In this document: piece by piece, positions 43,918-52,550 of the stretch
Numbering within the stretch: the stretch's first letter is position 1
How the letters are laid out: each line of letters opens with the position of its first letter
DNA from: Paenibacillus marchantiae
GTDB lineage: Bacteria; Bacillota; Bacilli; Paenibacillales; Paenibacillaceae
DNA length: 64,000 nucleotides
Reading direction: 5' to 3'
NCBI RefSeq assembly: GCF_028771845.1
Contig: NZ_CP118270.1
Location: forward strand, 4,340,001 to 4,404,000
The notes under the pieces: model-generated
Databases searched by the model: none
Seen by the model: only the letters and a program-made list of their open reading frames with translations
What the model was told of the DNA's origin: nothing
Program-made: the position numbers and the translations under genes

Positions 43918-45378
43918 ATGACCATCATGGACAACAGCTTTTTTAGAAACAATACAACTAAAATAAACAACATTATCGTCACGATTTTATGGTTAACCCT
44001 GCTATCATTCTGTTTCTTCATTGCCAGCAATGAGGTTCAACTCGAAGTCGTGTGCTCCCTGTTAATTGAGCTGTCTATTGCCACCGTATTAATTATTCGC
44101 AAAAAACCAGTCTTGACGATGGTCGTTCTGATGATTGCCATACTGACCTGTACGACGCCATATATTGAATCACCTGCTGCAGGCATGCTCATTATGGTTG
44201 TTCTCTGTGTGATTTCTCTTTATTTGAATAGAGTTCTGCTATACGGGTTTGGGGCGATGTACAACATTGCTTATATAGTGATGTATTATTCAGGCCATCA
44301 GCAATATGATTCGACTTTTTTCATGACGATTGGGTTCATCGAACTGACGATCGTTGCTCTATATTTTGTATGTAAACGCGGCAGAGATCTGATTCAGGTT
44401 GCTCTTAACAAGGAAGCGGAAGCAAGAGAGCTTGTGACGGCACTGGATACTATGGTAGGGGTCATTCGTGAGAACACATCCATGCTGAACACGGATATTG
44501 CGAGCTGCAATAATGATATTCGTATGTTGAAAAATATGAGCAATACGATAACCACGAATATTCAGGGAGTGACGGAAGGCATACGCGATCAATCCGGGAG
44601 CATTGGACAAATTAGTGAAGAGGTAAACAAGGCTGATGGGAAAATGTCCGAAATCTATCAAATGTCACATCTGCTCGCCGACATCTCAGAACAAAATGGT
44701 CTGGTTGTTCGCCAAAGCTCGGATCGAATTGTTCAAATGGGCAATCAGATGGCTATTATTAATGCCACAGTTACAGAGTCAATGACGACCGTTGAGGAAT
44801 TGAACAAAAGCATGGATGAAGTGAATACCTTCCTAACAGCCATCAACCAAATCTCTGATCAGACCAACCTGCTGGCCTTAAACGCAAATATTGAAGCCTC
44901 CAGAGCAGGGGAAGCAGGAGCGGGGTTTGCCGTCGTAGCCAACGAGGTCAAAAAGCTCGCGCAGGAATGTTCCAACACGGTTAAACAAATCGACGAAATC
45001 ATTCATAATATCAAGCGGAAGACACAGCTTGTGGTTGAAAAAGCGACGAACGGAAGTGAAGCAGTGCAAGAAGGTAAAGCCATCTCTATTCAGGTACTTG
45101 AAAGCTTTGACAATATCAAGTCTACATTTGAGCATATTGATCAATACATAGCGAAGGAATTGGATATGACGGATCAGATGAGCCTAATCTTTAATCGAGT
45201 TCGTCAACAAGTGGATCATATTTCTAATATCTCGCAGAAGCATGCTGCAGCGACTGAAGACGTCCTGGTAACAGCTCAGGAGCAGAAAAGCAATATGGAC
45301 GTCATCTACGAATTCATGGGCAAAATCAACCATTCCAGTATCCGTTTGCAGGATCTGATTGCGAAAAACACGAAATAA
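43918..45378 (+). CDS. MCP-like signalling protein with polytopic membrane input domain
   Basis: A 486-residue protein; GAGGGGG stands eight bases before the ATG. Residues about 18-165 form five or six closely packed membrane helices without a large outer domain. A helix leads to the methyl-accepting coiled coil (about 190-480), whose hairpin tip reads [39 protein letters not shown], the site for CheW and CheA binding. HAMP and Cache domains are absent. Similar receptors sense membrane or energy state. Here it is the last gene of an operon placed under a two-component system, not in a chemotaxis cluster. Confidence 0.87.
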   Translation: MTIMDNSFFRNNTTKINNIIVTILWLTLLSFCFFIASNEVQLEVVCSLLIELSIATVLIIRKKPVLTMVVLMIAILTCTTPYIESPAAGMLIMVVLCVISLYLNRVLLYGFGAMYNIAYIVMYYSGHQQYDSTFFMTIGFIELTIVALYFVCKRGRDLIQVALNKEAEARELVTALDTMVGVIRENTSMLNTDIASCNNDIRMLKNMSNTITTNIQGVTEGIRDQSGSIGQISEEVNKADGKMSEIYQMSHLLADISEQNGLVVRQSSDRIVQMGNQMAIINATVTESMTTVEELNKSMDEVNTFLTAINQISDQTNLLALNANIEASRAGEAGAGFAVVANEVKKLAQECSNTVKQIDEIIHNIKRKTQLVVEKATNGSEAVQEGKAISIQVLESFDNIKSTFEHIDQYIAKELDMTDQMSLIFNRVRQQVDHISNISQKHAAATEDVLVTAQEQKSNMDVIYEFMGKINHSSIRLQDLIAKNTK

Positions 45379-45430
45379 TCCCTCACAAGATATCGACGTA
45401 TGAATAGTTAAAAACAATGGAGGTTATATG

Positions 45431-46336
45431 ATGAATCATCATCAACAACTCAAAATGGTACAACAATTACGTGAAAATGTTGTAGGTACAGGCTCGGCAC
45501 TTCAGCCAAGCTCGAGTTTTTCTGTAGGAACGGAAGAAGTGATCATTCCAACTAGGACAGGGGGTACTCGGGTACTGGTGTACAGACCTGACTCTGATCT
45601 GTCTACTCCACTACCTGTATATATCAATATGCATGGTGGAGGTTTTATCTTCGGAAAAGCAGAGATGGATGATCCCTGGTGCCGCCTGATTGCCGATCAA
45701 GCGGGCTGTGTGGTCATAAATGTGGATTACCGTCTTGCTCCTGAGCATAAGTTTCCATCTGCTGTGTATGAGTGTTACGATGTATTAACATGGGTTCATG
45801 AACATCCGGCGCAGTTCTCCACCCATGCCGACCTTATTGCCATCGGAGGGCATAGTGCGGGTGGAAACTTGGCGGCAGCAGTATGTTTACTCAATCAACA
45901 GCACGGGGCGGGAATTCCGATTGTACTGCAAATTCTTGATTATGCACCGCTGGATTTAGTTACTGATCCAGCGGAGAAGCCAAGTTTCGAAGAAGCGATT
46001 CCGGCGGAAATAGCCAAAACCTTTAACGCCATGTATGTTGAAACGGCAAAAGACGCTCACAATCCGCTCGCTTCGCCTGTAATGGCAGAATCTCTTGAGG
46101 GTCTTCCAGAAGCGTTGATCATTACAGCAGAAAAAGATTCACTTGCAGCAGAAGGAAGAAGCTATGCAGAACGGTTAAAACAAGCCGGTGTGAAGGTTTT
46201 TCATAAGGAATACGAGGGTGCACCTCATGGGTTCACACATTTTGGTGATCTGGCTGTTGCAGAAGAAGCCTGGCACCTGATGAGTGATAAATTGAAAGAG
46301 GCATCGGATACGATGTTCTTTATCTTGCTGATATAA
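45431..46336 (+). CDS. Alpha/beta hydrolase, HSL-family esterase
   Basis: A 301-residue cytoplasmic hydrolase; GGAGGT is six bases before the second of two adjacent ATG codons. The oxyanion motif HGGGFIFG and the nucleophile elbow GHSAGGNLAAAV (Ser) are typical of the hormone-sensitive-lipase family. The acid residue is in ALIITAEKDSL (Asp), and the catalytic His is in GAPHGFTHF. The last ten residues (SDTMFFILLI) run past the usual family end and are hydrophobic, perhaps a small 3' change. Likely hydrolyses short-chain esters. It follows the MCP-like gene by 50 bases without a terminator. Confidence 0.9.
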   Translation: MNHHQQLKMVQQLRENVVGTGSALQPSSSFSVGTEEVIIPTRTGGTRVLVYRPDSDLSTPLPVYINMHGGGFIFGKAEMDDPWCRLIADQAGCVVINVDYRLAPEHKFPSAVYECYDVLTWVHEHPAQFSTHADLIAIGGHSAGGNLAAAVCLLNQQHGAGIPIVLQILDYAPLDLVTDPAEKPSFEEAIPAEIAKTFNAMYVETAKDAHNPLASPVMAESLEGLPEALIITAEKDSLAAEGRSYAERLKQAGVKVFHKEYEGAPHGFTHFGDLAVAEEAWHLMSDKLKEASDTMFFILLI

Positions 46337-46413
46337 GGGATTTTCATATTGGTTTGCGCACATTACCCGGAAATTGTATGAAAAACGAAGAAGAATGATG
46401 AAGTGAAAAGCAA

Positions 46414-46472
46414 TTTGATACAAAATAAATGATTTGTTACAATATTATCGACTGAATTAAACTTTACGTTTA
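46414..46472 (+). promoter_or_regulatory. Promoter and operator candidate of the ArsR-type gene
   Basis: TTGATA (46414-46419) and TACAAT (46437-46442) with a 17-bp spacer form a good SigA promoter. The dyad TAAAC-N5-GTTTA (46458-46472) lies just behind the start point, a common place for autoregulation by ArsR-type repressors. Confidence 0.6.
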
Positions 46473-46511
46473 AATTTCCTGTTTCTTAAATACATAAGAG
46501 GTGGTGAACGA

Positions 46512-47441
46512 ATGCTTGAGCTGAGTTTTGATAATCCGGATGAACTGGTCACGGTCACGCATGCGTTATCGACTCGATCCAGAGTGGATATTCTCCGACT
46601 ATTGATCTCCCAAAACCTGAATATCGTTGAAATCGCGGAAGCTCTCAAACTTCCCGTATCCACAGTAGCCAGCAACATCAAGGTTTTGGAAGCAGCAAGG
46701 CTGATTAATACCGAACTGCTGCCTGCCTCTCGCGGGGCGATGAAGGTATGCAGCCGCAATTACGATGATATTCATATTGCTCTTAATCTGGAGAAAGCAA
46801 TTCCCAAAGGCGACATTCAGGTATACGAAGTGGATATGCCTATCGGTCATTATAGTGATTGTGAAGTGTCACCCACTTGCGGCATGGCGAATGGCGAGGG
46901 CATGATTATTCGTGAGGATGAACCCGCCAGCTTTTATCATCCGAAGCATGTCGGAGCGCAGATTATGTGGTTTCGTAAGGGATATGTCGAATATTTGATG
47001 CCACTGGAGATTCCGGCAGAAGCGGTAATCGAATCGCTGGAACTGTCCATGGAAATATGTTCTGAAGCGCCAAACTATGATCATAATTGGCCTTCCGATA
47101 TTTCCGTATGGATTAACGGTGTGGAAATTGGTATGTGGACATGTCCTGGTGACTTTGGAGATCGGCGCGGCAAGCTCAACCCGGCGTGGTGGTTTGAATG
47201 GTCAACACAGTATGGTTTATTAAAGACATGGCGGGTGGACAAAAATAAGACGACGCTGGATATGGAGAGAATTTCAGCAGTGGATCTGGCTCAGCTTAAC
47301 CTTCAAAACAGCCATAAGTTAAGGGTGCGGATCGGTATGAAGCCGGATGCGGTTCATCAAGGAGGCGTAAATCTCTTTGGGAGACAATTTGGAGATTATG
47401 ACCAAAATATCAAGATGACTGTACATTATGCTGTTCATTAG
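46512..47441 (+). CDS. ArsR-family regulator with a large C-terminal sensory domain
   Basis: A 309-residue protein. Residues about 10-75 are a winged helix-turn-helix of ArsR type (LSTRSRVDILRLLISQNLNIVEIAEALKLPVSTVASNIKVLE). No CxC metal site is visible. The remaining about 230 residues form an unusual beta-rich domain with a Cys pair (YSDCEVSPTCGM) and many Trp residues (NHWP-type, FEWSTQYGLLKTW), ending VRIGMKPDAVHQGGVNLFG. Such long ArsR proteins occur before sugar operons in Paenibacillus and probably bind a sugar ligand. It lies directly upstream of the GH2 sugar operon and should control it. Confidence 0.82.
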   Translation: MLELSFDNPDELVTVTHALSTRSRVDILRLLISQNLNIVEIAEALKLPVSTVASNIKVLEAARLINTELLPASRGAMKVCSRNYDDIHIALNLEKAIPKGDIQVYEVDMPIGHYSDCEVSPTCGMANGEGMIIREDEPASFYHPKHVGAQIMWFRKGYVEYLMPLEIPAEAVIESLELSMEICSEAPNYDHNWPSDISVWINGVEIGMWTCPGDFGDRRGKLNPAWWFEWSTQYGLLKTWRVDKNKTTLDMERISAVDLAQLNLQNSHKLRVRIGMKPDAVHQGGVNLFGRQFGDYDQNIKMTVHYAVH

Positions 47442-47457
47442 AATGAGATGAAGAAGA

Positions 47458-47508
47458 AAGGCCTTGGTTGCAGATATTATGTAACTAAGGTCTTTTTTTA
47501 TTTAATAA
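47458..47508 (+). terminator. Terminator of the ArsR-type gene
   Basis: Stem AAGGCCTTGGTTGC / GTAACTAAGGTCTT (G-T pairs allowed), followed by seven T. Confidence 0.8.
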
Positions 47509-47524
47509 TTACACTAAATATGTT

Positions 47525-47561
47525 TGAAAGCGTTGACAAGAGATAATTACCCTTATATAAT
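47525..47561 (+). promoter_or_regulatory. Consensus SigA promoter with cre-like site, GH2 operon
   Basis: TTGACA (47533-47538) and TATAAT (47556-47561) are perfect and 17 bp apart. TGAAAGCGTTGACA at 47525-47538 fits the CcpA cre consensus with one mismatch and covers the -35 box. The strong promoter implies that control is mainly by repression (CcpA and the ArsR-type protein). Confidence 0.8.
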
Positions 47562-47639
47562 CCCCTATAGATACAGTAATAATGTAATAAAACAATTATA
47601 TCGTTTGTATCTACAAATTAGAGTAAAGGGGATACTCGC

Positions 47640-48932
47640 ATGAAAAAAAAGATCGGCAGGTTAGCACTGACATTATTGCTCTCATTCTCAACCGTGTTAA
47701 GTGCATGTAGCGGAGGCAGTAATGAGGCGGGTGAGAGTGGCACTGGTGATGGAAAAGTGACATTGTCATTCTGGACATTGTTCGATGGTGGTGATGGCGC
47801 AAACATGCAGACATTAGTCGATGAATTCAACAAAACCCATCCGGACATAGAAGTGAAGAATACCAAATTGGCCTGGGGCGAGTATTATACGAAGCTCGTT
47901 ACTGCTGTTGGTAACGGTAATGGACCGGACATTGGGATTTCCCATTCCTCCAGACTGCCCGATCTGATCAATCAGGGGGTTGTCACAGAGCTTGATACTC
48001 CGGCTACGGATGCAGGTGTGGATTGGAGCACCTATAACCAGAATCTCTTGGATGCGGTTACTGTAGAAGGTCAACATTATGCAGTCCCCATTGACACACA
48101 TCCCTTTATCATGTTCTACAACAAAAAACTGCTAAAAGATGCAGGCTTGCTTGGTGAAGACGGAAAACCGATTCTGGAGCAATCGGCTGACGGATTTTTG
48201 AGTTTCCTTCAAACTTTAAAAGAGAAGTTGCCTGCCAAAACGACCCCGTTTGCATTGTCCAATAATAATGATGACCCTTACCGCTTGTGGTGGTCGCTGT
48301 ACTCCCAGTTGGGTGGTAACGACGTGGTGTCGGATGATCTGAAGTCCGCAGCCATTGATAAAGAGAAAGGCATCAAAGCCGCTGACTATATCCAGAAGCT
48401 TTATACCGAAGGCTATATCAAGAAGAATGATCCGGACTTCTATAAAAATTTTCAAAGTGGAACAGCCGCTATTATCATGACAGGGGTCTGGACGACAGGA
48501 ACGTGGGAATCCACCAAAGGACTTGAGTTTGGTGCTATGCCAATTCCGAAATTCTACGACCAGGAAGCAACATGGGGAGATTCTCATACCATTGTTTTGC
48601 CACTGACTAAGGATGAGGACCCGGCTAAACGCAAAGCAGCGATGACTTTCGCCGACTGGGTTGCTGACAATGGTCAAGTGTGGGCGAAAGCCGGACATAT
48701 TCCATCCAAGCCATCCGTGCTGGAAAAACAGGAATTCAAGGATCTGCCATACCGCAGTGATTATTCCGAAGTTGCGAGTGTAGTTAAATTCAGCAAACAT
48801 TCCACCAAAAATGCACAAATCCGCGATGAAGCTGCCTTTAAATTTTTGAATGAAGTATGGATGAACAAAATGACTCCTGCGGATGCCATGAACAACATGG
48901 AGACAGCCATTCAGAAAATACTGAGCGAATAG
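47640..48932 (+). CDS. Sugar-binding lipoprotein of ABC transporter (UgpB/MalE type)
   Basis: A 430-residue lipoprotein; the ATG follows AAAGGGG. The signal peptide ends in the lipobox VLSAC (Cys23). The body has the family 1 motif TLSFWTLFDGGDG, FNKTHPDIEV and GNGPDIGISH, and later AAIIMTGVWTTGTWE. It is shorter than the LplA-type proteins elsewhere in this window and belongs to the MalE/UgpB branch. It delivers substrate to the permeases at 49020 and 49910. Substrate is inferred to be a beta-linked oligosaccharide because two GH2 enzymes follow. Confidence 0.93.
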   Translation: MKKKIGRLALTLLLSFSTVLSACSGGSNEAGESGTGDGKVTLSFWTLFDGGDGANMQTLVDEFNKTHPDIEVKNTKLAWGEYYTKLVTAVGNGNGPDIGISHSSRLPDLINQGVVTELDTPATDAGVDWSTYNQNLLDAVTVEGQHYAVPIDTHPFIMFYNKKLLKDAGLLGEDGKPILEQSADGFLSFLQTLKEKLPAKTTPFALSNNNDDPYRLWWSLYSQLGGNDVVSDDLKSAAIDKEKGIKAADYIQKLYTEGYIKKNDPDFYKNFQSGTAAIIMTGVWTTGTWESTKGLEFGAMPIPKFYDQEATWGDSHTIVLPLTKDEDPAKRKAAMTFADWVADNGQVWAKAGHIPSKPSVLEKQEFKDLPYRSDYSEVASVVKFSKHSTKNAQIRDEAAFKFLNEVWMNKMTPADAMNNMETAIQKILSE

Positions 48933-48946
48933 AAGGAAGACGGGTC

Positions 48947-48997
48947 ACGCAAGCCTGCGTAATCACCATCTCTAGACAAGAAATCGCCGGCTTGCGT
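48947..48997 (+). other. Intercistronic stem-loop after the binding-protein gene
   Basis: ACGCAAGCC (48947-48955) and GGCTTGCGT (48989-48997) are exact reverse complements around a 33-base loop, with no T-run. It probably protects the upstream part of the mRNA or slows read-through, making the binding protein more abundant. Confidence 0.55.
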
Positions 48998-49019
48998 GCC
49001 AATCAAAGGGGAGACGCAT

Positions 49020-49910
49020 ATGAAGATCAAAAAAATGAGAGCGGATATGCAAGCGCTGGTATTTCTGCTTCCATTCTTAATTATTTATGGTTTATTTACG
49101 ATCTGGCCCATGATTAAAGGTGTGGAGATGACCTTCTACAAATGGACGTTGATCAAGAAAATGGATTTTGTTGGCCTGGATAACTTCCGAAAAGTTTTTC
49201 AGGACAGAGAGGTTTGGGAAGCGATCTGGCATTCAACCTTCTTTGTTTTCTTGAGTACACCGACCATGATTATACTCGCGATTCTGCTGGCTTTGATTGC
49301 CAACCGAAAATCGTCTTTACAAAAGTTCTACCGCATCATCTTCTTTATACCAAGCGTACTCTCCGTTGCCGTCGCAGCTTATCTGGGTTTATTCGTATTT
49401 CAGCCTTATACGGGATTCGTCAATTCCGTCCTGCATCTTGTCAGGTTATTGCCTCAAAATTCCGAAATATTCTGGCTGACGGAAACGGGGCTCGCCTGGG
49501 TCGTTATTACCGTAATTACCTTGTGGTGGACAGTCGGATTTAACTTTATTTTGTATCTTTCCGCCATGCAGGAAATACCGGATGAAATTTATGAAGCAGC
49601 AAGGCTGGATGGTGCGAGTGATACACAAATATTTTGGAGGATTACTCTTCCTTATCTGAAGCCACTGACCAAAACCATTACCATGTTGCAGATTATCGCT
49701 TCCTACAAGGTCTTTATGCAGATTTATGTCATTACAGGCGGGGGACCGCTGGATCAGACACGTCCGATTATTCAGTTAATCTATCAGACCGGATTCAAGA
49801 ACAACAACCTGGGCTATGCCGCAACGATGTCCTATATTTTATTCGTGATCCTGCTGGTGCTGTCGGCGCTGCAATACTGGATGACTAACCGGAAAGGGGC
49901 GGAATACTGA
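49020..49910 (+). CDS. Sugar ABC transporter permease, MalF/UgpA type
   Basis: A 296-residue membrane protein. ATG 49020 is six bases after AAAGGGGAG; an upstream GTG at 48996 would place the ribosome binding site within the gene. Six helices are expected. The conserved cytoplasmic loop is EIYEAARLDGASDTQIFWRI (residues about 192-211). LLPFLIIYGLFTIWPMIKGVEMTF is the usual first helix. Its stop overlaps the next start by one base. Confidence 0.93.
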   Translation: MKIKKMRADMQALVFLLPFLIIYGLFTIWPMIKGVEMTFYKWTLIKKMDFVGLDNFRKVFQDREVWEAIWHSTFFVFLSTPTMIILAILLALIANRKSSLQKFYRIIFFIPSVLSVAVAAYLGLFVFQPYTGFVNSVLHLVRLLPQNSEIFWLTETGLAWVVITVITLWWTVGFNFILYLSAMQEIPDEIYEAARLDGASDTQIFWRITLPYLKPLTKTITMLQIIASYKVFMQIYVITGGGPLDQTRPIIQLIYQTGFKNNNLGYAATMSYILFVILLVLSALQYWMTNRKGAEY

Positions 49911-50716
49911 TGAAATGGTTATATCGCACAGGTTCTGCGTTGATGGCGGTTATGTTTGCGGCCCCACTTGTGTGGATGCTGATGGTCTCCATCAAAGAAG
50001 AAGGCATGAAGATTATTACGGTCCTGGACTGGTTTAAACCGCCATATTCACTTGCCGTCTATAACGAAATTCTGACAACGACAAAGCTGTCACAGTGGGT
50101 GGTTAACAGTCTGTTCGTCGCTGTAGTTGTAACAGTACTGACTGTGATTTTCGCTGCCATGGCTGGATTCGCTCTGTCCAAAGTACCGTTTCGTTTCCGT
50201 ACATTTGTTTTTTTCTTCATTCTTGGCGGACTGCTGATTCCGGGTGAAGCAACCATTATTCCGCTCTATCAGGTAGCCAAGGATTTGCATTTGCTGAACT
50301 CATACAGTGGATTGATTATTCCTGCTTTGGCTTCACCAGTAGCTGTCATCGTGCTCAAAAGCTTCTTCGATGGGGTTCCCAATGATCTGCTGGAGAGTGT
50401 GCAAATTGACGGGGGAGGCTTTTGGCGAATCTTTACCAGCATCATGCTGCCTTTGACACGTCCGGCCATGGCATCGATGGCGATTCTGACATTTATTGGT
50501 TCGTGGAACAATTTCTTATGGCCATTCCTTTCCATAACCGATGATAATCTGTTTACGCTGCCAATGGGTATCCCAACGCTAATGGGTCAGTATTCAGAAG
50601 ATTACGTCAAACCAATGGTTATCAATGCAGTGGCCTCTGTTCCCATCATTATATTGTTTATCATTTTTGAGAAACAGATTGTTAAAGGCATCAGCATGTC
50701 TGGTATTAAGGGTTAA
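49910..50716 (+). CDS. Sugar ABC transporter permease, MalG/UgpE type
   Basis: A 268-residue permease with about six helices, beginning at the ATG that shares one base with the preceding TGA. The conserved loop reads LLESVQIDGGGFWRIFTSI (about 160-178). The usual EAA is changed to ESV, a mild deviation from the EAA-motif consensus. It pairs with the MalF-type permease to make the channel. No ATPase gene is in the operon, so a shared MsmX-like ATPase is expected. Confidence 0.92.
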   Translation: MKWLYRTGSALMAVMFAAPLVWMLMVSIKEEGMKIITVLDWFKPPYSLAVYNEILTTTKLSQWVVNSLFVAVVVTVLTVIFAAMAGFALSKVPFRFRTFVFFFILGGLLIPGEATIIPLYQVAKDLHLLNSYSGLIIPALASPVAVIVLKSFFDGVPNDLLESVQIDGGGFWRIFTSIMLPLTRPAMASMAILTFIGSWNNFLWPFLSITDDNLFTLPMGIPTLMGQYSEDYVKPMVINAVASVPIIILFIIFEKQIVKGISMSGIKG

Positions 50717-50766
50717 CACTTTTTCAGGCCTATGAGCCAAATACAGAGGAGATCGGAGAGAACAAG

Positions 50767-52533
50767 ATGACAACTAAATTTTATAACAAGGATTATCCAA
50801 GACCGCAATTTGTACGCAATGAGTGGTTGGATTTGAATGGAGAATGGGATTTTAGTTTTGATGATAATCAGGCGGGTGAAAGCGAGCAGTGGTACGACCA
50901 GAATCAGTTTCCGGAAGGGACGAAAATTAAGGTTCCCTTTACCTATGAGACCCAAGCGAGCGGTATCGGAATCGAGACATTTCATCCTCTGGTCTGGTAC
51001 CGCAGAAGTGTTCAGATTCCCCAGGAAGCAAAAGGAAAACGGAGCATTCTGCATTTTCAGGGAGTGGATTATCGCGCAAAATGTTGGGTGAACGGAACGG
51101 TTGTTGGTGAACATGAAGGTGGGTACGCAGCGTTTTCATTCGACATTACCCCTTATATCACTTACGGATCGGAGAATAACATTGTGCTTGAAGTAGAAGA
51201 CAGTCAGAGCGCGATGCAGCCTCGGGGGAAACAACGCTGGGTGGATGACAATTTTGAATGTTTTTATGTGCAAAGTACCGGGATATGGAAAAGTGTCTGG
51301 CTGGAGCATGTGAGTGAAGCGAGGGTTGAAGCAGTTAAGATGACACCGGATATCGATCGTCATATGATTCGTTTGGACTTTCAATTGAATGGGATTGAAG
51401 GCAAGAACAACTTGCGTTTGGAGACACGGATTGAGTTAAAGGGTCAGCACGTACAAACCATTATCCTATCTCCAGACAGACCCTGGATGACCGTGGAAGC
51501 TAGTGTCAAACATGAAGCAGGCGGTCCGTGGAAACAGTCGTTATGGTCACCGGGCTCACCGAACCTGTACGATATCGAGTTTGTGATGTACGAAGATGAG
51601 AAAGAAATCGATCGGGTTCATTCCTATTTTGGTATGCGAAAAATATCGATTGAAAATGGGCAGATTCTGCTGAACAATGCTCCGTTGTACCAAAGAATGA
51701 TTCTGGATCAGGGCTATTGGACAGAGAGCCATTTGACCCCACCTTCAGTGGAAGCGCTGATTGAGGATATCGATAAAATTGCCGAGATGGGATATAACGG
51801 AATCCGTAAACATATGAAACTGGAAGATCCACGCTTTTTGTATTGGTGTGATGTAAAAGGCATGTTGGTCTGGTCAGAGATGGCAGCAACTTTCGAGTTT
51901 AATGATGAGGCAGTGAGCCGATTCACCAAAGAATGGCTTGAAATTGTTCCCCAGCAATACAATCATCCCAGCATCATTACCTGGGTGCCATTTAATGAAT
52001 CGTGGGGAATACCGACGATTGGTCACGAGGTAAGGCAGCAGCAATTCACGCAATCCATTTACCATCTAACCAAAGCCATTGATCCGTATCGTCCGGTCAT
52101 TACCAACGACGGATGGGAGCATACGGTATCGGATATTTTGACAATCCATGATTATGTGGAGACGGGAGAAGCTTTTCTGGAACGCTATCAGGATAAGGAC
52201 TTGATCGTAAATAACAAGATTGCTTCCAATCGATGGAAGTTTGCATTTGCTGAAGGTTACCACTATAAAGGACAACCCATTATCATCAGTGAATTCGGCG
52301 GTATTGCTTTCCAATCGGATAAAGGCTGGGGTTATGGCAATCAGGTGGACTCAGTTGAAGCCTTTATTGAACGTTTCCGATCCATCACCGAAGCGATCAA
52401 AGCCATTCCCTATATCTCGGGCTATTGTTATACACAAGTCACCGATGTGCAGCAGGAGATTAATGGTCTGTTGACGGAAGACCGTAAACCGAAAGTGCCA
52501 CTGGAAGTGATCCGCAAGATAAATCTGGGGTGA
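50767..52533 (+). CDS. GH2 glycoside hydrolase, first of a tandem pair
   Basis: A 588-residue cytoplasmic enzyme without a signal peptide; GGAGAG is eight bases before the ATG. GH2 order: sugar-binding jelly roll (about 1-185; YPRPQFVRNEWLDLNGEWDF, FQGVDYRAKCWVNG), immunoglobulin-like domain (about 186-290), and TIM barrel (about 291-588). Acid/base Glu411 is in WVPFNESWG and nucleophile Glu509 in IISEFGG. It lacks the large C-terminal domains of LacZ. Galactosidase, glucuronidase, mannosidase or arabinosidase activity cannot be told apart here. It is colinear with its neighbour at 52551, about half the residues being the same. Confidence 0.92.
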   Translation: MTTKFYNKDYPRPQFVRNEWLDLNGEWDFSFDDNQAGESEQWYDQNQFPEGTKIKVPFTYETQASGIGIETFHPLVWYRRSVQIPQEAKGKRSILHFQGVDYRAKCWVNGTVVGEHEGGYAAFSFDITPYITYGSENNIVLEVEDSQSAMQPRGKQRWVDDNFECFYVQSTGIWKSVWLEHVSEARVEAVKMTPDIDRHMIRLDFQLNGIEGKNNLRLETRIELKGQHVQTIILSPDRPWMTVEASVKHEAGGPWKQSLWSPGSPNLYDIEFVMYEDEKEIDRVHSYFGMRKISIENGQILLNNAPLYQRMILDQGYWTESHLTPPSVEALIEDIDKIAEMGYNGIRKHMKLEDPRFLYWCDVKGMLVWSEMAATFEFNDEAVSRFTKEWLEIVPQQYNHPSIITWVPFNESWGIPTIGHEVRQQQFTQSIYHLTKAIDPYRPVITNDGWEHTVSDILTIHDYVETGEAFLERYQDKDLIVNNKIASNRWKFAFAEGYHYKGQPIIISEFGGIAFQSDKGWGYGNQVDSVEAFIERFRSITEAIKAIPYISGYCYTQVTDVQQEINGLLTEDRKPKVPLEVIRKINLG

Positions 52534-52550
52534 CAGGAGAGCTGAACATC

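Noticed and set aside
48216..48818. Open frame of 200 codons opposite the binding-protein gene
   Set aside because: Shadow frame of a well-supported lipoprotein gene, without start signals.
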